Notes: generated from the letters alone by a model not told the origin. Counted from the first letter of the stretch, positions 45,309-55,273 are shown. The stretch: DNA of 64,000 nt from Prosthecobacter sp. (GCA_017853885.1 JAFMIR010000005.1:78657-142656), one strand, 5' to 3'. Program-made: numbers and translations.

Positions 45309-47654
45309 ATGCGCCTTCTGTCCGCCTTCGTCCTTACTTCTCACCTCTCACTCGCTCATGCGGTCGATTTCTCGCACGAGATTGTCCCGATTCTACGTGA
45401 GCATTGTGCGGAATGTCATGCAGGAGACAAAAAGAAAGGAGGGTTCAGCTTCAACGACCGGAAGTCGTTGCTCGAAGGCAGCGAGAATGGCGAGGTGATC
45501 CAAAGCGGGCGCTTCATTGAGGTGATGTTATCCAAGGACAGCGATGAGCAGATGCCGCCGAAAGGAAAACGAGTTCCGTCAGAGAAAATCGCGCTACTCG
45601 AGGCGTGGGTGGCGTCCGGGCTGCCTTGGGAGGAGGGCTTTGCATTCAAGAAGCCCGCGTATGAGCCGCCGTTTTTGCCTAGGAAGGTCTTGCTGCCAGA
45701 ATCGAAACATGCGCATCCGGTTGATCGTCTGCTGAACAAAGATCTGCCAAAGGTTTCAGACGCCGCTTTCCTGCGCCGGGCTCATCTCGACCTCATCGGA
45801 TTGTTGCCGACGGCGGAGGAGTTGGCGGCGTTTGAGAAGAATCCAGACCGCGTGAAGCTCGTCGAGTCACTGCTGCGGCGCGACATGGACTACACGGAGC
45901 ACTGGCTCACGTTTTGGAACGACTTGTTGCGCAATGACTATGGCGGCACGGGTTTCATCACCGGCGGCCGCAAACAGATCAGCAATTGGCTGTATCGTGC
46001 GCTTATCGAAAACAAGCCCTTTGACCAGTTTGTGCGTGAACTGATCGCGCCGCCGAACGATGAGAGCCGCGGCTTCATCGATGGGATCAAGTGGCGTGGC
46101 GATGTGAGCGCGGGGCAGACGGTGGAAATCCAGTTCGCGCAGAGTGTTTCGCAGTCTTTTCTTGGCATCAACATGAAGTGCGCATCCTGCCACGACAGTT
46201 TTATTGATCGCTGGAAGCTCGGCGAAGCCTACGGGCTGGCCGCGATCTACGCGCAAAAGCCGCTGGAGATTCATCGCTGTGACAAACCCATCGGCCAGAC
46301 CGCGACGGCGGCGTGGCTCTTTCCCGAGATCGGCCAAATCGACGCAAAGGCTGCGCCCCCGGAACGTCTCAAGCAACTCGCCGCGCTGATGACACATGAA
46401 AAGAACGGCCGTGTTCCGCGCACCATTGTGAACCGTTTGTGGCATCGCCTCATGGGACGTGGCATCGTGCATCCGGTGGATGCCATGCAGACGGAGCCGT
46501 GGAATGCCGACCTGCTCGACTACCTCGCCGTGTATCTCGTGGAAAGCGGCTGGGATTTGAAGAAGACCATCGCGCACATCGCCACCTCGCAGGCCTACTC
46601 GTCGCAGGCGCAGGTCGTGCAGAAGGGCGCGGACGATCACGGCTATATCTATGCCGGCCCACGTGCGAAGCGGCTCACCGCCGAGCAATTCATAGACGCC
46701 GTGTGGCAAATCACCGGAGCTGCGCCGACGAAGATGGACGCGAATGTGCTGCGCGGAAAAGTCGATCCCGCTTTGGCAAAGACGATCACCGTCAAAGGCC
46801 AGTGGATCTGGAGCGACAACCTCAAGCCCACCGCCGGCGAGACCCTCACGCTTCGCAAAACGATCCAACTCAACTCCGATCCCGCTAGTTCCAGCGGCGT
46901 GATGACCTGCGACAACGAGTACATCCTCTACGTGAACAACCGCAAGATCAGCGAGAGCACCGACTGGACAAAGTTCGCCGCGGTGCCGCTGCAAACCGCG
47001 CTCAAGAAGGGGCAGAACGTCATCATCGCCGTCGCCAAGAATGCCGGCAAAGGACCCAACCTTGCCGGATTTTTCTTCGACGCCCGCGTGCGCGATGACA
47101 AAGGCCACGAGACCCTCATCGCCAGCGACGACACCTGGGAATGGACCTCCGCCGTACCCGGCGGCAAAGAAGGTCGCCTCGCGCAGTTTCAGCCGAAGGA
47201 CTGGAAAAAAGCCCGCATCGTCAAACCCATCGATGCTTGGACGAATGCGCTCAATCAACAAGCTCCTATGCTCCTCGCCCAAGGCGCGGCGATGAATGGC
47301 ATGATGATTCGCGCTTCGCTCATGAAGTCCGATTTCCTCATGCGCACACTCGGACGGCCTAATCGCGATCAAATTGTCACCGAACGTCCCAACGAGCTCT
47401 CCACCCTCGAAGCCATCGACTTGGCCAACGGCAGCCTTTTGGCTCAAAATTTTGAAAAAGGCGCAAAAAGCTTCTTTGAGTCTCAAAAGCCCGAATGGGT
47501 CACTGAACTCTATCGTCACGCTTTAAGCCGAAACCCATCCGAAGCTGAAAAAGCTCTCGCCAGCGAAATCCTCGGAGCGACACCCACGCAACAGAATATC
47601 GAAGACCTGCTGTGGTCTGTCTGCATGCTGCCGGAATTTCAGGTGGTGAGATGA
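45309..47654 (+). CDS. Planctomycete-type cytochrome c / DUF1549-DUF1553 (PSD1) protein
   Basis: A 781-residue protein with a signal peptide (MRLLSAFVLTSHLSLAHAV). A planctomycete cytochrome domain (CAECH, residues about 36-40) comes first, then DUF1549 with a second haem motif (CASCH near 290) and DUF1553 towards the C terminus. An inserted beta-sandwich, about residues 490-615 (GQWIWSDNLKPTAGETLTLRKTIQL and DNEYILYVNNRKI), resembles the N-terminal region of rhamnosidase-type galactose-binding folds. Such proteins are usually followed by a DUF1501 partner. Here the next gene is a subtilase, so the partner is elsewhere or missing. Confidence 0.88.
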   Translation: MRLLSAFVLTSHLSLAHAVDFSHEIVPILREHCAECHAGDKKKGGFSFNDRKSLLEGSENGEVIQSGRFIEVMLSKDSDEQMPPKGKRVPSEKIALLEAWVASGLPWEEGFAFKKPAYEPPFLPRKVLLPESKHAHPVDRLLNKDLPKVSDAAFLRRAHLDLIGLLPTAEELAAFEKNPDRVKLVESLLRRDMDYTEHWLTFWNDLLRNDYGGTGFITGGRKQISNWLYRALIENKPFDQFVRELIAPPNDESRGFIDGIKWRGDVSAGQTVEIQFAQSVSQSFLGINMKCASCHDSFIDRWKLGEAYGLAAIYAQKPLEIHRCDKPIGQTATAAWLFPEIGQIDAKAAPPERLKQLAALMTHEKNGRVPRTIVNRLWHRLMGRGIVHPVDAMQTEPWNADLLDYLAVYLVESGWDLKKTIAHIATSQAYSSQAQVVQKGADDHGYIYAGPRAKRLTAEQFIDAVWQITGAAPTKMDANVLRGKVDPALAKTITVKGQWIWSDNLKPTAGETLTLRKTIQLNSDPASSSGVMTCDNEYILYVNNRKISESTDWTKFAAVPLQTALKKGQNVIIAVAKNAGKGPNLAGFFFDARVRDDKGHETLIASDDTWEWTSAVPGGKEGRLAQFQPKDWKKARIVKPIDAWTNALNQQAPMLLAQGAAMNGMMIRASLMKSDFLMRTLGRPNRDQIVTERPNELSTLEAIDLANGSLLAQNFEKGAKSFFESQKPEWVTELYRHALSRNPSEAEKALASEILGATPTQQNIEDLLWSVCMLPEFQVVR

Positions 47655-47729
47655 TTGAAAGCGGGTTAAGCAGATGATTCGGGCATTGATTGAACGCCTC
47701 GAGAGGATTAGACTGATGCTTTGTGTTCC

Positions 47730-50700
47730 ATGCGTCACCGACTGTTCTTCGTTGCTTCAACAAGTTTGTTTCTGGTCGCAGGTCTTGGCAGGTCACAGCA
47801 GGCACCCATCGAAACGCGAACACGATTTGAGATCCATGATGGAGGAAGGAAGCGCGGCTTTGAACTGGCGATGGATGAAGTCACGGAGAAGTCGTCTGTG
47901 AAAGGTGAAAATGGGGCAAAGACCATGCGGAAAGGAAGAAACCTGGGTGAAATGCGACAGTTAGCCCGAGAGGCCGAGCTGGCATCCGGCGGCAAGGTAG
48001 ACATCGTGCTTTATGAAGAGGGAAAACCGCATGATGACTCTACGCGCCGTGTTCTGACACGTCGGGTTTTGCTGAAGGTGGGGGACAATTTTGATGCGCA
48101 GGCTGCAGCCGCCATGGTTGGAGCCCTCAAGGTGGAACGACCACGTTTCGCGCCTGGTCATGTGCTGCTCACACTGCCCGGAGCAGGAGATGCTTTAACA
48201 AAGTTGGGTGTCTTGAAGGCTTTGCCGGGTGTGTTGACTGCGGAGCCACAGCTGGCACGGATCCAAAAGCGTCGCCTGATTCCGAATGACACCTACTTCA
48301 GCTACGCTGGAGGAAATCCTGGCTACCAGTGGCACCTGCGCAACACCGGCCAAAGTCCTGGTGTGGCGGGAGTGGATGTGAATGTGACCTCTGTGTGGGA
48401 CAGTTACCTCGGGAGCGGCATTCGCATGGGCATCGTGGATGATGGGTTGGAGGTGGCACATCCTGATCTCTCGCCCAATACGGACACGTTGAATGACCAC
48501 GATTGGAATGATGCCACACCGAATGATCCCACTGGCAATGCCAGCAGTGACACGCATGGTACTGCCTGCGCCGGCGTTGCTGGAGCTCGTGGGAATAACG
48601 GCATCGGTGTATCTGGTTCCGCACCGATGGCTACGCTGGTTGGACTGCGCTTGATCGCCGCCAACGTGAGCGATGCCGATGAGGCGGAAGCGCTGACATG
48701 GAAGAACGACATCATCCACCTTTACAGCAATTCATGGGGCCCAGCCGATGATGGCGCGGACCTGCGTGATGCAGGGCCGCTAGTGAAGGCTGCGTTGCAG
48801 AACGGTGCGACTGTGGGGCGTGGTGGTCTTGGTAGTATCTGGCTGTGGGCGGCGGGCAATGGCGGCAGTGTCTCGGACAATTCGAACTACGATGGCTATG
48901 CAAACTCCATCTACACGCTGGCCATCGCCGCGCTGAATGACAGCGGCGCACGCAGCGCCTACTCCGAACCGGGTGCCAACGTGCTCATCTGCGCGCCATC
49001 CAATGACACCGCCGCAGGACATCGCGGCATCACCACTACGACAACCAACAGCGGTTATACGCATACCTTTGGCGGGACCTCCTCGGCCACCCCCTTGGCT
49101 GCAGGGGTGGTGGCGTTGCTGTTGGAAAGCCGCCCACAGCTCGGTTGGCGTGACGTGAAGGAGATTCTGATCCGTAGCGCCACGAAGATCAGCCCGACAC
49201 ATGTGGACTGGATGACGAATGGGGCAGGGTTCTGGTTCAATCATGAGTTCGGAGCGGGCCTGATCAATGCGCAGGCTGCTGTGAATCTGGCCAGCACATG
49301 GACAAATCTCGGCCCGCAGGTCACTCAGCAGCAGGCGCAGACTGGGCTTTCCATCGCCATTCCGGATGGCACGGCCGGTGGCGCGAACGTGACTTTCACT
49401 ATACCCGGCAGTGTGCTGATGCGCGTGGAGCATGCCACGTTGCACACCACAGCCACGCATGGTCGCCGCGGTGACCTCAATGTGAGGCTCACCTCGCCCG
49501 CTGGCACAGTGAGCAAACTTTTCAACGCCCACACAAACGACGGCAATCTCAACCTCGACTGGACCTTCTCGAGCGTGCGTCATTGGGGTGAGTCGGCTTC
49601 GGGAAACTGGACGGTGAATGTCAGTGATACCGTGGCGGGCACCGCTGGCACGCTCACCGGACTCACGCTGACGCTTTACGGCACCAACATGACTCCGCCG
49701 AATGCGGCGCCGGCAATCACTAGCACACTGAGCGCCTCTGGGAATGTCGGTTCGGCTTTCTCCTATCAGATTGCTGCTTCCGAGAATCCTCAATCCTTTT
49801 CCGCCACCAGCTTGCCGACGGGTCTGAGCCTCAGTTCGAGTGGTTTGATCAGTGGTGTTCCGGAAACGCAGGGCAACTTCAATGTGACAATCGGTGCCAC
49901 CAACAGTCTTGGCACTGGCACGGCTGTGCTGGCGCTGAATATCGGGCCACGGCTACCTACGCCGCCAGTGATCACCAGTGCGCTTACGTCACAGGCGGTG
50001 TTGAATGTGGTCTTCAACTATCAAATCGTGGCCACGAATGTCCCAACGAGCTTTGCGGCGTCTGGCTTACCGCCAGGCGTCGTGGTCAATGCGACCACGG
50101 GTGTGATTAGCGGCTTGCCTACGACTGCAGGCACATTCAATGCCAGCATTACAGCCACGAACGCCGATGGCTCGGACACGAAGACTCTGGTTATTACGGT
50201 GAGTTCTGCGGCTTCGGCATTGGCGCAGGCGCTTGATGCACCTCAGTTGGTCTTCAGCACGGGGGGGGATGCGGCTTGGGTCACACCTGCCACGGATACT
50301 TATGATGGTGTGGATGCCGCTGAGAGCGGCGACGTCAGCGATAACCAACAGAGCTGGCTGGAGACCACGGTGACAGGCCCATCTTTTGTTTCATTCTGGT
50401 TCCGTCTTTCCTCGGAGGCTGGCTATGACTTTTTCCGCTTCAGCATCGATGGTGAGGAGCTTTGGTATAGCGATGGCACGCATGCCTGGCGACGCTTGGG
50501 ATTCTATGTGCCCGAGGGTATTCACACGGTGCGCTGGAACTATACGAAGGATGATCTCTACAGCATTGGTTTCGATCGCCTGTGGATCGACCAAGTGGCT
50601 GTCAATAGCGAGCAGGCATTTCTCGCCACAGTGCTCGACAATGCCAACCTGACGTGGTTGATGCCCGGCTTGGGTGCATGGGTGATGCAGGACCGCCGCA

Positions 50701-51428
50701 CGGTCGATGGCGTGGATGCGCTCATCAGCCCGATCTATCTTTCCAATGGGCGCAGTAGCAGCATCGAGACGCCGGTGATGGGTCCCGGCACGGTGAGTTT
50801 TGCGTGGACGGTCTCCTCGGAGGCCAACGCGGACTATTTCCGTTTTGAAATCGACGGGACCGTGATCGATCAGATTAGCGGCAATAGCAGTGGAAACAAT
50901 ATTCCGTGGGTCACGCTGAGTCGTAGTGTGTCAGCTGGTCAGCACACGCTCCGCTGGCGCTACATCAAAAACGAAACTGGCGAAGCGGGTCTCGATGCCT
51001 GCTGGCTCGATAACATCCAATACACGCCCGCGTTTGCCAGTGGCCCACCTTATGCGCAGTGGCTGAACGGGCTCTTTCCCTCCAACCAACTCGGCAATGC
51101 CCTCAATACTGGCCCCGATGCCGATTTGGATGGTGATGGCCGTAGCAACCTGCACGAATACGTCTTCGGTGGCTCGCCGCTCGTTTCGGATTATGCGCAG
51201 CCGTTCACCAACCAGCCGCAGAGCACGGAGATGTGGTTCGACTACTCCATCGAAATCTCAAAGACAGATGTCAGCCTCACGCCCTCGATTTCCAGCGATC
51301 TGAGTTTGTGGACGGATGGCATTGGCGAGTTCGTCATGCAGTCTGGCGGGCGCAATCACTATCGCGTCCGGATCCCGTGGAGCGAAGGAAAGAAATTCCT
51401 ACGCCTCAAGGCGAGACTCGTGCCGTGA
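47730..51428 (+). CDS. Multidomain secreted kexin-like subtilase
   Basis: A 1232-residue S8 protease from the ATG at 47730 (a TTG lies three codons upstream). A signal peptide and propeptide (to about residue 200) precede the catalytic domain: Asp237 (IVDDGL), His276 (DTHGTA) and Ser451 (GTSSAT). A proprotein-convertase P domain follows (about 530-650), then two putative Ig-like repeats (about 655-830; both have the LPTGLS/LPPGVV...GVISGLP core), two related beta-sandwich repeats of about 130 residues (830-1100) with the shared VSF-x-SSEA-DFFRF-x-IDG pattern, and a Ca-binding tail DADLDGDGRSNLHEY. It is an extracellular protein-degrading enzyme. Confidence 0.88.
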   Translation: MRHRLFFVASTSLFLVAGLGRSQQAPIETRTRFEIHDGGRKRGFELAMDEVTEKSSVKGENGAKTMRKGRNLGEMRQLAREAELASGGKVDIVLYEEGKPHDDSTRRVLTRRVLLKVGDNFDAQAAAAMVGALKVERPRFAPGHVLLTLPGAGDALTKLGVLKALPGVLTAEPQLARIQKRRLIPNDTYFSYAGGNPGYQWHLRNTGQSPGVAGVDVNVTSVWDSYLGSGIRMGIVDDGLEVAHPDLSPNTDTLNDHDWNDATPNDPTGNASSDTHGTACAGVAGARGNNGIGVSGSAPMATLVGLRLIAANVSDADEAEALTWKNDIIHLYSNSWGPADDGADLRDAGPLVKAALQNGATVGRGGLGSIWLWAAGNGGSVSDNSNYDGYANSIYTLAIAALNDSGARSAYSEPGANVLICAPSNDTAAGHRGITTTTTNSGYTHTFGGTSSATPLAAGVVALLLESRPQLGWRDVKEILIRSATKISPTHVDWMTNGAGFWFNHEFGAGLINAQAAVNLASTWTNLGPQVTQQQAQTGLSIAIPDGTAGGANVTFTIPGSVLMRVEHATLHTTATHGRRGDLNVRLTSPAGTVSKLFNAHTNDGNLNLDWTFSSVRHWGESASGNWTVNVSDTVAGTAGTLTGLTLTLYGTNMTPPNAAPAITSTLSASGNVGSAFSYQIAASENPQSFSATSLPTGLSLSSSGLISGVPETQGNFNVTIGATNSLGTGTAVLALNIGPRLPTPPVITSALTSQAVLNVVFNYQIVATNVPTSFAASGLPPGVVVNATTGVISGLPTTAGTFNASITATNADGSDTKTLVITVSSAASALAQALDAPQLVFSTGGDAAWVTPATDTYDGVDAAESGDVSDNQQSWLETTVTGPSFVSFWFRLSSEAGYDFFRFSIDGEELWYSDGTHAWRRLGFYVPEGIHTVRWNYTKDDLYSIGFDRLWIDQVAVNSEQAFLATVLDNANLTWLMPGLGAWVMQDRRTVDGVDALISPIYLSNGRSSSIETPVMGPGTVSFAWTVSSEANADYFRFEIDGTVIDQISGNSSGNNIPWVTLSRSVSAGQHTLRWRYIKNETGEAGLDACWLDNIQYTPAFASGPPYAQWLNGLFPSNQLGNALNTGPDADLDGDGRSNLHEYVFGGSPLVSDYAQPFTNQPQSTEMWFDYSIEISKTDVSLTPSISSDLSLWTDGIGEFVMQSGGRNHYRVRIPWSEGKKFLRLKARLVP

Positions 51429-51441
51429 GCATAGAAATGTA

Positions 51442-52137
51442 TTACTCCCCACGCATGAGTAGCTCGACTGTCACAGAAACATCGGCAAAGGAAGGCACAG
51501 CACGCCATGGCTTGAGAGCATCGAGTTCATCCACTGTGTAGTCACCGGTGGCGACGGCGAGGCATTTGGCACCCAAGGCTGTGGCACAGCGGATGTCTTT
51601 GGGGGTGTCGCCGATGACGATGATGTCCGCAAGGTCGTAGGTGGTGCCGGTGGCCGCTTGCATACGCTGCCTAGCGATAGGCCCGAGTTGATTGCGATCA
51701 TGGTGATCACAGCCGAAACCGCCATCGCTAAAGCGATCGAAGATGCCGTGACGGCCCAGTTTGATGGCCGCGCCACGTCGGATATTGCCGGTGAGCAGAC
51801 CGAGGTGGGCATCGGTTTCCTCGCGAAGGGCATCGAGCAGGCTTTTCACACCGGGAAGCATCACACCGCGAAAATCGGGTGCTTGAAGCCGCCGCTCGAG
51901 ATTCGCGAGGTAATGATCGAGGAAAGCAAAAATTGTCTCGCGGCTATGTTCTCGGCCCAGATGGCCGAAGACGTCCATCGCGATGGCAGGATCGGTGGAG
52001 CCAGCGAGCTGGAGTTTTGGCAGCACGGCACGATCAATGCCAAAATAGCTCTCTGCAGCGTCGAGAATGGCTGAACCACCCGCCCCATGGCTGTCGATGA
52101 GCGTGCCGTCGATGTCGAAGAGAAGGAGACGAGGCAT
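51442..52137 (-). CDS. HAD-superfamily phosphatase (phosphoglycolate phosphatase-like)
   Basis: A 231-residue HAD hydrolase. Motif I is LLFDIDGTLIDS, motif II is GLLTGN, and the motif III/IV region includes VIGDTPKDIRCA, whose Asp/Lys complete the site. A four-helix cap (about residues 15-90) gives it the Gph/PGMB look. The start ATG at 52137 is preferred to a TTG five codons upstream. The stop lies 14 bases from the end of the subtilase gene. It could remove phosphoglycolate or a sugar phosphate. Confidence 0.9.
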   Translation of the reverse strand: MPRLLLFDIDGTLIDSHGAGGSAILDAAESYFGIDRAVLPKLQLAGSTDPAIAMDVFGHLGREHSRETIFAFLDHYLANLERRLQAPDFRGVMLPGVKSLLDALREETDAHLGLLTGNIRRGAAIKLGRHGIFDRFSDGGFGCDHHDRNQLGPIARQRMQAATGTTYDLADIIVIGDTPKDIRCATALGAKCLAVATGDYTVDELDALKPWRAVPSFADVSVTVELLMRGE

Positions 52138-52194
52138 GAAGGAGATGACCAATTCAGGACGACAAATGAGTGCGAGCCCAGCTCGTTCGTCATT

Positions 52195-52773
52195 TTAATG
52201 TGGCTTTGCATTGGCTCCTGCGGCGGGAGCGTGCGCAGCGTTGCCGGTGTTCGACGGGGCGAATTTGGCCACGAGGAAGGCTCCGCAGGCAGCCATGATA
52301 CAGCCAAGGATGAAGGGAAGGGGGAGTTTGGACCAACCGCCTTCCGGAGGATGCACGACCATCGCTGTGATCGTGTTGATGACTGGCGCTCCAGCAAAAA
52401 CGATGGGCATTACAGCTGCCGCGGCTGCGACACCGAATCCACCGCCGCCTTTGATGATGGGCGATGCAGCCGCGCCTAGGGCAAGCACGAGAGTGAGGGC
52501 GCCGAGAGCACCGGCGATGCCGGCCACGAGGCTGAGCGGAATGCCGCTACCCGTGTCTCCGGTAAAGCTCATGTTGGAACCACGCATCTTCAGCACGAGG
52601 GCAGCCACGATGCCAATGATGGCGTAGGCGATGCAAACGAAGAGGAAAGCCTTCAGGCCCGCATGGGCCGTTTCAGGGCCCATAGGCATCTTGGAGCGGG
52701 CAGCGTGCAGGATGACGCCATAGACGCCCCAGGACAACACGGTGAGCAGGGCATAGACAAGCCAGGTGGACAT
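52195..52773 (-). CDS. EamA/DMT-like integral membrane protein
   Basis: A 192-residue protein with about five to six hydrophobic segments. The N terminus (STWLVYALLTVLSWGVYGVILHAA) resembles the EamA/DMT transporter half. Only one EamA repeat is present instead of two, so the active form could be a dimer. A poly-Gly loop (IKGGGGFGV) and an Ala/Pro-rich tail follow. I chose the ATG at 52773; an upstream GTG would add 9 residues. The HAD gene follows 57 bases downstream on the same strand. No substrate is known. Confidence 0.65.
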   Translation of the reverse strand: MSTWLVYALLTVLSWGVYGVILHAARSKMPMGPETAHAGLKAFLFVCIAYAIIGIVAALVLKMRGSNMSFTGDTGSGIPLSLVAGIAGALGALTLVLALGAAASPIIKGGGGFGVAAAAAVMPIVFAGAPVINTITAMVVHPPEGGWSKLPLPFILGCIMAACGAFLVAKFAPSNTGNAAHAPAAGANAKPH

Positions 52774-52877
52774 GATCTTGGATTTGGGTTGGGAGTTCAC
52801 GAGAGGGGAGGTGGAAACTTCTCTTTGGCGAGGAAGGCCGGAGGGTCAAGGCGGGTGGGAAGATGCGCGCTGGCCAT

Positions 52878-52911
52878 AAAAAACGCCGCGAAGGTCTTTC
52901 GCGGCGTTTTT
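52878..52911 (-). terminator. Rho-independent terminator of the TIM-barrel gene
   Basis: AAAAACGCCGCGAA (left arm) and TTCGCGGCGTTTTT (right arm) form a GC-rich stem with a 5-7-base loop. Read on the minus strand, it has a T run of five or more. It sits 24 bases downstream of the stop at 52935 and 105 bases before the membrane-protein start. Both sides carry A/T runs, so it could act in either direction. Confidence 0.85.
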
Positions 52912-52934
52912 CGTGAAAACAGTACAACAAACAA

Positions 52935-53963
52935 TCACCAGCCGTGCGCATCACGCACCTGGATCATTGTATCGAGGATGGTGTTCCAAGTGCCGGGCGT
53001 TTCAAGCACAGCATTCGGGAACATGCAGCCATCCCAGCAGATGTGCTGGATGCCGCGAGCCTGAGCATCTTTGAGCCAGTAGCCGGAGGCCTTCACGATA
53101 TCGAGCTTGCCATTGGGATCGTCGGCGCGGCAGTGCTTGCCGGTCTTGTCGTGGCTGCCAGCACCGTGCACGGTGCCGTCGTTCTGCGCGACGTGGAAGT
53201 CGATGGTCCACGGGCGGAGAGCGTCGGTCATCTTCTCGTAGGCGGCCCAGAATTCAGCGTCAGAGTACCCTTCTTTGACGAGAGCATGCTCAGGAGCGTT
53301 GTAGCCCAATGTGTAAAGGTAGGTATGCGCTAGGTCGGCTTGAAAGCCCAGTGCATCGGGCATGCCCACGCCTTCTAGGACATCAAGCATGTCTTTCCAA
53401 GAGTGCATGCCGGCCCAGCAGATTTCGCCTTCGGCGGCGAGGCGCTCACCATGGTCCTTGGCGATAGCTGCAGCTTTCTTGAAGGTGTCGATGATGCGGG
53501 CGGTGTTCGCCTTCGGGTTCTCACGCCATTTGGCGATGCCAAACTCGGCGGAGTCGATGCGGATCACACCGTATTTGCGGATTCCGGTGCTATTGAAGAC
53601 CTTCGCGATGCGGCAGGCCATCTTTACCGCGTCGAGGAATTTCGCCTGCTGGGCGTCATCGCCCATGGCGCTGTCACCCACGGTTCCGGGCCACACAGGG
53701 GCGACGAGGGAGCCGACCGAGAAGCCTTTTGAAGCGATCACATTCGCGATCTTTTTGATTTCGTCGTCGCTCGCGTTTGGGTCGGTGTGAGGGAGAAAGA
53801 GGAAGTAGTCGATGCCTTCAAACTTCTGACCGTTCACATTTGCGGCGGCGGTGAGGTCGAGCATACGCTCGAGGCTGATCGGGGGTTCTTGGCCTTCGCC
53901 ATCTCCTTTGCCGACGAGGCCAGGCCACATCGCGTTGTGAAGTTTGGGTGCGGATTTGCTCAT
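52935..53963 (-). CDS. Xylose-isomerase-like TIM barrel protein
   Basis: A 342-residue protein of the AP-endonuclease 2/xylose isomerase-like superfamily. Plausible metal ligands are visible in order (Glu in [10 protein letters not shown], Asp/His in [11 protein letters not shown] and [11 protein letters not shown], and a C-terminal Asp/His pair near GIQHICWDG). The start ATG at 53963 ([18 protein letters not shown]) is chosen over one 63 bases upstream. No signal peptide is visible. Sugar isomerase or epimerase activity is inferred from the fold. The terminator at 52878-52911 ends its message. Confidence 0.82.
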   Translation of the reverse strand: MSKSAPKLHNAMWPGLVGKGDGEGQEPPISLERMLDLTAAANVNGQKFEGIDYFLFLPHTDPNASDDEIKKIANVIASKGFSVGSLVAPVWPGTVGDSAMGDDAQQAKFLDAVKMACRIAKVFNSTGIRKYGVIRIDSAEFGIAKWRENPKANTARIIDTFKKAAAIAKDHGERLAAEGEICWAGMHSWKDMLDVLEGVGMPDALGFQADLAHTYLYTLGYNAPEHALVKEGYSDAEFWAAYEKMTDALRPWTIDFHVAQNDGTVHGAGSHDKTGKHCRADDPNGKLDIVKASGYWLKDAQARGIQHICWDGCMFPNAVLETPGTWNTILDTMIQVRDAHGW

Positions 53964-54034
53964 GAGTAGTAGGTGTGGTGGGAAATGAGGCTGGGAGGCT
54001 AGCGGCTGCTTTTCGGAACGCACCAAAAAAGTAC

Positions 54035-54074
54035 GTCATTTCACCCATGGAGCTATTCGGCTCCGTGAAATGAC
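54035..54074. promoter_or_regulatory. Long interrupted inverted repeat between divergent genes
   Basis: GTCATTTCAC (54035-54044) and GTGAAATGAC (54065-54074) are perfect 10-base inverted arms. Between them GGAGC and GCTCC pair again around a TATTCG loop, with a 4-base bulge (CCAT). The element lies between the start codons of the TIM-barrel gene (53963) and the secreted-protein gene (54135). It can be an operator for both genes or an RNA hairpin in the leader of one of them. Confidence 0.6.
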
Positions 54075-54134
54075 TTTCCTCCATCATTTCATGTGCCGTT
54101 CATCAAAGTTTCACTGGGTGCTCGCAGCATGTGA

Positions 54135-55244
54135 ATGATGAAAATCATCCAACTCTCCCTGCTGGGAGCCTTGCTGGCATCTTCCGCCGCGATGGCTCAG
54201 ACCCAACTCGACGAAAGCGAAGTCCGGATCAGTTACGCCGAACTCAAACGCCTCCTCGCAGCCTCTCATCCCGCCGTTGAAGCGAAGGTCAAAGCACCGC
54301 CGCCTGTTCCTGCTGCGCTGCTTTCCGCCGTGTATCGACTGGACGCGAAAAAGGGCGAGATCATCGCCGAAATGCAGACGCAGAGTTTCTTGGAGGGTTG
54401 GCAGTCTATCCCACTGGCTGGAGCGTCTACAGGAGCCGTCAGTCTCGATCCGGCGGAAGCTCGCGTGCTGGTGCAAAACGAGCATCTGTGCCTCCTCACG
54501 GACCAAACAGGCCTCACGAGTCTTAAACTGACCTTTCCGGCTGTTTGGCCGCAAACGCTTCATTTGGCTCCGAGTGCCATCGCAGTCCTCGAAGTGGCTT
54601 CGCTGCCCGAGAACCATGTCTTGCGACTTTCAAATGGCTTGATCATTCGGCAAAACGGCCGTCATGCGCTGCCGGCAATCGGTGGTGAGGTCACGATGAG
54701 CCTAGAAGACGCGAAGAAAGAGCCCTCGCCTCTCGCTGATGAAGCCATTCTCACTTCCGCCAGCTATGCCACTCAGGTCGTGCGTGATGGCTCGGTTCTC
54801 ACCGAGGGCATCCTCCTCGTTCGCCATGATCAACCGTTGCACATCGTATTGACGCTGCCGGAGTCCGCCCAGCTTCTTCAATGCCGTGTGAATGATGCGC
54901 TGATCCGTCCAGGCATCCCAAACGGTGCTCGACTGGAGATCCCGCTCGATGATGCCGCTACCGATGGCTCTGAATCAAAGATCGAGCTGTCTTTTACCAG
55001 CACGTTGCCAGCGCTGCAACCCACCGAAGGTGAGTTGACCCTCGCCTTGCCGCAGACGCCCCTCTTTGCGAAACAAATCGACTGGGAGGTACAGCTCCCT
55101 GTCGGCTTTGACACCACCGCCATCGGTAACATCGAAAACCTGTCACAAGCCGCCGACTCCAAAGCCGGACTCCACCTCCGCAAATCTCTCTGCCGCGATC
55201 AACAACCCCAGGCTCGCGTCAGCTACCGCAAACGCACCAACTAA
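54135..55244 (+). CDS. Secreted protein of unknown function, partner of the CreD-like gene
   Basis: A 369-residue protein with a signal peptide (MMKIIQLSLLGALLASSAAMAQ). The mature part is beta-rich with no motif I can assign; it alternates hydrophobic strands (LLSAVYRLDAKKGEIIAEMQTQSF, LTLALPQTPLF). The C terminus is basic (RVSYRKRTN). The next gene (55274) starts 29 bases later and encodes a CreD-like membrane protein, so the two are probably one transcription unit. The start is preceded by a pyrimidine-rich leader, not by a Shine-Dalgarno sequence. Confidence 0.7.
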   Translation: MMKIIQLSLLGALLASSAAMAQTQLDESEVRISYAELKRLLAASHPAVEAKVKAPPPVPAALLSAVYRLDAKKGEIIAEMQTQSFLEGWQSIPLAGASTGAVSLDPAEARVLVQNEHLCLLTDQTGLTSLKLTFPAVWPQTLHLAPSAIAVLEVASLPENHVLRLSNGLIIRQNGRHALPAIGGEVTMSLEDAKKEPSPLADEAILTSASYATQVVRDGSVLTEGILLVRHDQPLHIVLTLPESAQLLQCRVNDALIRPGIPNGARLEIPLDDAATDGSESKIELSFTSTLPALQPTEGELTLALPQTPLFAKQIDWEVQLPVGFDTTAIGNIENLSQAADSKAGLHLRKSLCRDQQPQARVSYRKRTN

Positions 55245-55273
55245 TCAGCATCACTCTACACCTCCATCACTCC

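Noticed and set aside
45867..47519. 550-codon open frame on the minus strand
   Set aside because: It lies entirely inside the PSD1 gene on the other strand, and the encoded sequence has a shadow-like composition. The PSD1 frame has haem motifs and a signal peptide.
48780..49793. 337-codon open frame on the minus strand
   Set aside because: It is antisense to the subtilase catalytic and P domains, which hold the active-site residues.
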